Shown piece after piece: positions 57,747 to 64,000 of a stretch of 64,000 nucleotides of DNA (its first letter is position 1; each line of letters begins with the position of its first letter). The translations under genes were made by a program, and so were the position numbers. The notes under the pieces are model-generated. The model ran no database searches. It had not been told where the DNA came from and saw nothing but the letters and a program-made list of their open reading frames with translations. This DNA comes from Thalassia testudinum (taxonomy: Eukaryota > Streptophyta > Magnoliopsida > Alismatales > Hydrocharitaceae). Location: NCBI GenBank assembly GCA_037157565.1, contig JAZHRO010000073.1, positions 88,762,001-88,826,000 of the forward strand, in the 5' to 3' direction.

Positions 57747-59543
57747 CTAAATCTTCTGGGTTGCCTCCCAGGAAGCGCTGAGTTTAACGCCTTCGACTGG
57801 GCATAGTGCACAAACAGGAATGGTTTGGGTCAAGGAGGCATGTACAAAATCAGCCAGACCCAAAATCAGAAGTCCACAAATGCGAACAAGGTTGTGGTGA
57901 AGTCCCATTCCTAAGGGGTGGGAATTCTGCAACAGATGTATCATGCATGCTCGTGTCAGATCCTCTCTTAGTCTACGGACATGCAAAGAAGTTGATGTGG
58001 ACGAGCGCACCCCGAATATGACATGCCAGACACTAAAGATGTAGGTTTTATACTCAACTTGTGTCCCCATAAAATTGTAATTCGTCAAAGGTGTATCAAT
58101 TCCAGTGCATTCAGGTTGTAGGATCTTTATTCTGGTAGGGCAGGTAATAAAATCAAGAGTTTCATAATGAGCCCTACAATCAAGCATGAGGTCTCTCTCC
58201 AAAGACGAATCCATCTCTTCCGCAACTATAGTTTCATTGCTCATTCCCTCCAAGCCCTTAACCTCAAGAATATTTTCTTCAACCTCCTTTGTATCAGATT
58301 CACTGTTTGAGGTTGCATTAGAGGTAGGGCCAATTTCATCCTCTAGTTCATATTCTTTCTCTTGACCCTCCAAATTTGTGATAGGGATTCCAACCGATTC
58401 ATAGTCGATTTCTTTGAAATTGTAACTCCATTCCCCATCTCTTATGTTGGTTGTTGTTCCCACTGGATCACTTCTCTCAGGTTGATTAGATTCAGATTCC
58501 AAGGCATCTCCCCTCACATTCTCAGTTTCCTCCTTATGTTTGTCCTTAATGCTCCCTAAATTGTGTTTTGAGGAATCCTCAATGACCTTATCCATTGAGT
58601 TGTCGAATTCATGAGGGGTATCAATGGTGGACTGAACCAAATTAGGGTGACTGGGTGTAGTCCAATTGATCATGGTAGGTCCTTGCTTTACGTACTCCAT
58701 GAATGGCGTTGTGTGCAATAGCTTTCTCTGGCCTTCTTCCCCTAATTGTTGGAACATATCCAACATGGCCTGTTGCCCTTTAACCAATTCTTGATTCTGT
58801 CTGTGTAACTCTAACTGGAGGTTATCAAGAATTGACATGGTGTCATTTGGTGTCCTTTGGATTTCCTCCTTAAAATCCAGGTTAAGAGGGTGTGGTTGAG
58901 GTTGTGGATTAGAATCCATACTGGGGTTTAGGTTCTTGCGTGGGTCCTCTATTCTATCATGTTCAGGGTCCAGTTCTTCAAGAGGAACCATTCTCTGTTT
59001 GGTCCTACTCCAGAATAGTTGAGGTTCTAAGTCCTCCTCCCAGTCAGATTCTTCACAAGGGGACCAAATCAAAGGTTGATGATCCTGGGCTTGCCTAGAT
59101 TTCTGATCATTCTCTGATTTCCATTTGTCTAGAATTCCTTCCAATCCAAAGGTCAAGTAGGAGAGATTGTTAAATTCAGATGACCTTTCTTGGTTATTGT
59201 CTTGAGAAGGGTAGGGTTCTTGGTGTTCTCCTAGAGTGTAGGTCCTATCAAAGTGGTTAGAGAGCGGGTGGGACCTAAATTATGAGATGTCATGAGGAGA
59301 ATTGAGATATGGAGCCCCACGATTTGAATCATACCCCTGAGTGAATATGTTGGGTGTATCCCAATAAGAGGTTGGTGCAGTTTGGTCATAACTGGGACAG
59401 TTGGGCTAAGAGGGATATTCTAGGTTGTACCCCCAACTTGGTGGTTGGTTAGCCCAAGTAGGCTGTGGATATGGTCTACTTGGGTTAGCATACAAATCAT
59501 GTTGGGGGCAATTTGGGTAAGATGGATAGGCATTGAAATCCAT
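57747..59543 (-). pseudogene. Acidic-protein frame of element K (two early stops)
   Basis: Minus strand. One frame of 598 codons from the ATG at 59543 to 57747, with TAG at codon 46 (59408-59406) and TAA at codon 88 (59282-59280); from 59156 it is open for 469 codons. The N-terminus is Tyr/Pro/Asn-rich (MDFNAYPSYPNCPQHDLY). RMVPLEELDP matches KMVSLEDLDP of H. A probable coiled coil (LDNLQLELHRQNQELVKGQ) follows, then a long acidic region. The last codons run through the conserved post-ORF block, so the true C-terminus may have been lost. No similarity to gag, pol or envelope is recognised. Both stops fit C-to-T decay of CAG/CAA. Confidence 0.7.
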
Positions 59544-60651
59544 TGTTTGGAAGAAATGGAGGGATGCGGGAAGAACAGATGAGAGAGAGTTATGTGTTCA
59601 ACCAAGCAAACAGGTCTAGTCCTTATGGTGTATTCCTTAGGGGACCTAGATATCTCCAAAAGGGTGATCAAGTCCATAAGCACTGGACTCCTCTTCCCAA
59701 AGCTAATCTGGCTAGGTTGATTACGAGGGGATTGCAGGGAAGGTTCTTCCTTTGGCTTGCGCTGCCGGTTCCATAGACCCCGCAACCACGGTCGTTTGAC
59801 ACTGCCTTGCAGCCTAGTCACCAGATTCTACTAAGGGAATGAGAGCCAAGTGCCCAGTGAACAAAACCTCGCCTCTCGAGACTTAACCCAGTCCTGCCTA
59901 GGGCACGTCTACTCTGTTTTAAAAGGGCTAGGATAGTGCTTATGCTAGGGTTATGTGATGAGGCGTTGATTGGGGTAGTGCATCTTAGTTTTCCAATTTC
60001 AGTGTGTGTGCTCCTATCAAAACATGGTTTTCAAGTAAGGATTTTTTTAAGATGTGGTGTCTTTTAATGTTTAATCCTTACTTTTGTGTCTTTTAGGATT
60101 GACGTGTCTTAATGTTTTCAGACAAGTTTCAGTGGGTACGTCAAGTTTTGCACACAATTTGGTGAAAGTAGATTTCCTTTTGTTGTGTTGAGCTCTAAAA
60201 CCCTAATGTACTCATCCTAGTGATCATGCATCTTCTATTAGATGAGTCGATTTTAGGGTTGAGTGGTGCGGCCCAAGTCAATTCAAGGTGGCTTCGCAAA
60301 CACCACTCAAAAAGAAAAAAGAACACTCCAAGAATCTTAGATTATTCAGAATGTTAGAGTGTATTTTTTTTTTTGTTGGGTGACATGTTAAGGATGTGGA
60401 TCAGGAAATCATGCACTCCACCAATTTTTTTCAGTTTTACAATTTTTTTAGATTTTAAGCAAGCAAACAACCATAGGTGAAGAAATATTCACGATCGGTC
60501 CTTGTTGCGCTTACTCCCTCATTACCATCACGAGTTGCACTGCTTCGCCGTCCAAGTGCCGAATTCTTGTAACCATCAAGTAGAAGGAGACAAGGCGTTA
60601 GACGATGTGAGCATGGATGTAAAATGGAAGTGACAAAATAAATCCGTTGCC
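59544..60651 (-). other. Leader of element K with shared boxes
   Basis: Minus 59820-59739 contains CAAACGACCGTGGTTG and AAGCCAAAGGAAGAACC, shared with B and G. The remainder (59830-60650) is AT-rich and non-coding. A 133-aa frame at 59821-59420 overlaps the boxes in another frame and is not considered real. Confidence 0.78.
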
Positions 60652-60669
60652 TCCCCGGCAACGGCGCCA
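60644..60669 (-). promoter_or_regulatory. Perfect tRNA-Asp primer-binding site of element K with hairpin
   Basis: Minus 60669-60652 reads TGGCGCCGTTGCCGGGGA, the exact expected sequence. CCGTTGCC and GGCAACGG form a perfect 8-bp stem around GGGGA (60664-60644). Confidence 0.92.
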
Positions 60670-60674
60670 AAAAC

Positions 60675-62078
60675 TGACGTGGCGTGGGGCGCATATGTTT
60701 AAAAGTGTCGTTATAGCTTGCACTCGCAACGTCGATTTTAAATGACGAAATGGACGTGAGTCTGAGTGTCGATCTTAGGGAAGTGTGAAAATCGGATTTT
60801 TCTTGTCACTTAATGTCATGGAAATAATGGGATTTTGCTTGTGAAAAGTCGTGGGTGAAAAGCGAGTGAGAGAGAGAGAAAGAGAGAGAGAGAATAGGGT
60901 TAGAATTGTCTCATTCACAATATGCAACTTAAACATGAAAGGGGGCAAGTAACTAGATAGAAAACAACTTCATTTGACATGCAACTTTAGTTTATAATTA
61001 CAACACTAGATAAAAGCTTGAACATAAGTAAATCTTAAGATAAAGAGGGAAAGAGAGAGAGAAGACGGCGAGGCAGCCACGGCGGTGGAGAGGGGCTTCG
61101 TCGACAGCTTGTCGTCTCCGGCGATTACAAAAAGGGCTAATGGTAGCTAGGAGTGGGGTAGAGCACTTGCAAGTGGAATGAATGCCTTGAATGGGTGGTT
61201 GGATGGAGTTTATATAGGAAAAAGGTCTTTCCAAAAGAAGGGATTTTAATGACGTCCAGGACGTCGATAAAACCCTTCCCAAAACGTTGGTGAAGCCACC
61301 TGCCCGACGGTCGCTCGCACGGGCACGTGCTTCCTCGCGCACAATTCGTGTGCGTAGCTTGAGAGCCGTTCGATCGCAGATCGAACCGTTGATGTCACTT
61401 GTGGGGCACGCACCTGGATTGCACCCACGCTCCCCACGTTATTGTAGGCGTCGGCCTTGGACGTGCGAGATCGCACCGTGTTGCCTCATCCGCACCGTCC
61501 ACTATTGATCGGGCGGTGGAATTTCACTGGTGTGCGCCTTCACCTTCTAATTTCTGCGAGGCGCGATTTGAACCCGCGCTGGCTGCACGGGCGTGAGGCG
61601 TTCGACTGCTGCACTACGCCCACTGCTTTGTCGCGGCGAGGGTGGGCGCGCGGGCAGCTCTCAGCCATTCGATCAAAGATCGACGGCTGAGATTCATCCT
61701 CTAGTTGAAGGCAGAAGCAGGCGACGATGGAGATGCGGTGAGCTGGCACCACGTGGCACGCTGTGGGTCGTTGATTATCAGATCAATGGTCAGAACTTCT
61801 TGAATCCATTGCATGAGCTCCCGATGTCGGATTTGGCCGATTTCGAGTCTATTGGACTCCGTTCGTTGCTTTGAATCCATCCGTGCGGTTTGATTGCTCA
61901 TCTGAGGCCTGCTTTGACATATCCTTGCACCCGTGGCCATTAATAATATATTATAAGCAATCTTGATGTGCAATGCATGCGATGCTCCTATTCCTATTTC
62001 TGATGGGTTATTTATGCATTTTGCTCTTAAGATAAACCCCAATTGACAGAATTATCACTCCAAGATGCAGTGTTATCA
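60675..62078 (-). repeat. 5' LTR of element K
   Basis: 1404 bp, TGATAACACTGCATC at 62078 to CCACGCCACGTCA at 60675. Its 61670-61690 segment shows the empty target of L. A TATATAA box is at 61218-61208 (minus). Confidence 0.93.
61206..61220 (-). promoter_or_regulatory. TATA box of element K
   Basis: Minus CCTATATAAACTCC, conserved in the 3' LTR (44655-44643), about 25-35 bases downstream of the palindrome. Confidence 0.65.
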
Positions 62079-62083
62079 AGAGA

Positions 62084-63376
62084 CAGAGGAATTTTCTTTG
62101 TTTGGAGAGTTTTCTCTCTCTTATCTTTTTATTTCTAGCTTTAGATTGGCTTCTCAACATAGTCTGCATCAGATTCCTAGTCCCCATCATCAATCCTCAA
62201 AGGGTCCCTGGAAATCAATGCTTCGAGATAGCACCGCCCATGGCAACCCCCAGAACCCTGGTTTTCGAGATTTTGAGATAATCCCACCCATGGCATTTTG
62301 TAGCTAAATCCTGACCCTAGCAATTGACATTTTGGGATAGTGCCACCCATAGCGTCTGAACCAGCACAGGGTGCTTACATGCCCTCGGTAGGATATGTGG
62401 ATATCCTAGAAGACATGAACCGAGGAGACGATATGTTATTGGGCATCTTCGAGGGGAATTTCCCACCTCTCTGTGCCGAGAACTCATGCAAATCAACTTG
62501 TGTTGATCAGCCACTCCTAATCTAGGACTTTTTCAGAACAATTTAAACGCATTTGTGTGATTTTGATACTTATGCGCACTGAACCAGACTGTGTGTGGAT
62601 TGGGGTGCTTAGGTTATCGAGTCCTGCAAACCAGAGGTCAGTTAACAAGGCCGAATACTCCCTAAGCCTTAGACCTAACACTTAAGCTTCGCATTTTCCC
62701 TAACTTCTTGAGGACTATCCAGATCTTAGCGGATACTTGAATTTTTAAGCTTAGGAGTATAGCCCAAGAGGCCTAAAATTAGTGTTGATACTAATCTCTT
62801 CTGTGTTTCATTAGTACGTTTTGCCTTTCATTTTTTTTTTCTTGATATGGTCTAGAACTCAGTTAATTCCTTAATTTCTTACTAATGACTATCTCTTTTC
62901 TTTTTCTTTTGAACTTGTGCTCCTTTTTGACATTTTTAACTTCTCCCCTTTTTCTCCTCAAGATTTGTATGGCCTCAAAATTTTCTCTCTCATTGTTTTG
63001 TTCTTTTTCAAGATTTTTTTTAATTTTTTGGTATTTTTGGAATATGTGATTTTTTTGATGAAACGTTTTCTTGTGAGATGATTTTCATGGCATTTTGCAC
63101 TTTCATACCCCCCCATGCCTATGATTTGCAATGTCGCCATTGTAAATTAGGTGGGTTCGAGTTCAGCTTAGATCATTCATTAGAACAGGTTCTGAGTGGG
63201 CGAACGGGTCGAGATGACTGTTGCGAACGATTTCAAGCTCGAGTACAGGTACCTGAGGTGGGGTTAGCTATTCTAATGGATGAACCCTAAAGTGAAATAT
63301 GAATTCAGCATAGGAATGTCAAGAAAGGTTTCAGGTTTTTCAAAAATGATGAGTTGCCTCCCGTTAAGCGCTGAGT
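62084..63376 (-). other. 3' UTR of element J, resumed after K
   Basis: It starts after the second AGAGA. The internal motif lies at 63109-63145 (minus ACAATGGCGACATTGC, then TAGGCATGGGGGG). The post-ORF block is at 63352-63376 (AGCGCTTAACGGGAGGCAAC). T-rich runs at 62820-63060. No gene seen. Confidence 0.8.
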
Positions 63377-63811
63377 TTAACTCCATCGGCTGGGTGCAAT
63401 GAGCTCAGGAGAATGGACGGTAAAGGATGTCTCAGCCAAATTTGTATTGGTAAGGTCAATGAAAGGTTTGAGTCTCTAACCGTTCACGATGAAAGGTTTT
63501 GAATCATGGCTAAGTTGACTGATCTTGATGGTTCCATTTCCAAAGATTCGTTGGACGAGGTAAGGTCCAATCGACTTTGATCTTAGTTTTCCTGGGAATA
63601 GTTTGAGCTTGGCATTAAAGAGTAGGACCTTTTGACGAGGGTGAAAGATCTTTATAGATATGTGCTTGTCATGAAAGGCCTTAACCCACTCTTTGTAAAT
63701 TCGTGAGTTCTCATACGAGTCGTCGCATAATTCATCGATCTCGCTCATTTGAAGCTTTCTGTGGGTTCCAGCCTTAGAAAGATCCAGATTGCAGTTCCGT
63801 ACTGCCTAATT
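63377..63811 (-). pseudogene. Integrase C-terminal remnant of element J
   Basis: Minus strand. Residues like AVRNCNLDLSKAGTHRKLQ, IDELCDDSYENSRIYKEW, KAFHDKH, LLFNAKLKLFPGKL and GPYLV align with the last 130 residues of the polyprotein of A (AVRQCNLD, KAFHDSH, KFFPGKL, GPF). TAG at 63476-63478 replaces the Gln of VNGQRLKP, and another TAG replaces the Trp before AVR. The frame ends at 63377-63379, just before the conserved post-ORF block. Homology stops abruptly near 63811. Confidence 0.85.
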
Positions 63812-64000
63812 GCGTAGCAATCATAGGTCTTAATTGACCTAGATTAAGCTAGAACTTAGCATAAGTTAGGGCAATTCATGCATGCATAAGCATTATCTGC
63901 ATCTTTACTTCTTTCCTTTAGCTATGCATAAAATAATGTTATAATGTGCTGATTAAGTGCATTATGTCAATTTCAGGCAATAAGCTGATCAGAAGCTAGA
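63812..64000. other. Unassigned AT-rich sequence at the right edge
   Basis: It does not continue the integrase of J. It could be the edge of another insertion, or a deletion junction. No terminus or motif could be assigned. Confidence 0.4.

Larger units (their letters stand above)
44099..62078 (-). mobile_element. Element K: complete non-autonomous LTR element in J, host of L
   Basis: The perfect duplication AGAGA lies at 44094-44098 and 62079-62083. 5' LTR 62078-60675, PBS 60669-60652, leader, acidic-protein frame 59543-57747, 3' UTR, polypurine tract 56476-56463, 3' LTR 56462-56069 plus 45122-44099. Without L it is about 7.0 kb. No gag or pol. Confidence 0.93.
40996..64000 (-). mobile_element. 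Element J: Gypsy element with pol remnant, split by K and running off the window
   Basis: Minus strand. 3' LTR 43773-40996, polypurine tract and 3' UTR start (43774-44098), then K (44099-62078), then the rest of the 3' UTR and the integrase C-terminus (62084-63811). Its 5' end is off the right edge. Same LTR family as solo LTR I. Confidence 0.85.

Noticed and set aside
57747..59156. 469-aa open frame as a host protein-coding gene
   Set aside because: It lies between the leader and 3' UTR of K, continues upstream through two stops to the element start codon, and shares a motif with the frame in H. It belongs to the retrotransposon.
60652..60669. tRNA-Asp gene
   Set aside because: Only the 18-base complement of the tRNA 3' end is present, at the expected distance from an LTR; it is a primer-binding site.
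1..64000. CRISPR arrays, rRNA genes, bacterial operons
   Set aside because: No regularly spaced repeats with unique spacers, no rRNA similarity, and all context is plant retrotransposon DNA.

Overview
The window looks like heterochromatic DNA from a flowering plant. No host gene, rRNA, tRNA or CRISPR array was found. Nearly all of the 64 kb belongs to nested LTR retrotransposons of the Ty3/Gypsy Athila/Tat type. The evidence is a gag-pol polyprotein without a chromodomain, primer-binding sites matching the 3' end of tRNA-Asp, GGCATGGGGG-type polypurine tracts, and 5-bp target duplications. The species cannot be named from this sequence.

Layout, with element letters used throughout. A (1-10208, +) is an Athila-lineage element with an uninterrupted 2013-aa gag-pol and a 2.46-kb 3' LTR; its 5' LTR is off the left edge. 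A sits inside the gag of B (10209-14099, -: partial gag, leader, PBS, 5' LTR). C (14100 to about 15520, +) is a decayed LTR piece. D (about 15521-20814, -) has a decayed gag, PBS and 5' LTR. E (20815-23471, +) is a gag/protease/RT-start pseudogene of the D family. F (23472-23985, -) is an LTR piece. G (23986 to beyond 64000, -) is an old non-autonomous element. It is split by H (26664-37643, +, non-autonomous, whose 5' LTR holds solo LTR I, 28383-31108) and by J (40996 to beyond 64000, -). J is split by K (44099-62078, -, non-autonomous, TSD AGAGA), and the 3' LTR of K is split by L (45123-56063, -), a pol-deleted relative of A.

Nesting therefore reads L in K in J in G in F, with F abutting E. 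Boundaries were fixed by comparing LTR pairs and finding target duplications: AGAGA for K, CCCCC for H, GCTAA for I, GTCGA/GTCAA for L.

G, H and K keep the retroviral cis signals (LTRs, PBS, polypurine tract, conserved 3' motifs) but carry no gag or pol. In their place is a 390-600-codon reading frame for an acidic protein with a Tyr/Pro/Asn-rich N-terminus. G and K share leader boxes and LTR blocks with the gag-bearing element B, which suggests a dependent/helper pair. Other recurrent signals are a hairpin inside the PBS with a covarying base pair, a hairpin just before the polypurine tract, a second internal polypurine-like motif in every 3' UTR seen, and palindromes upstream of the LTR TATA boxes.
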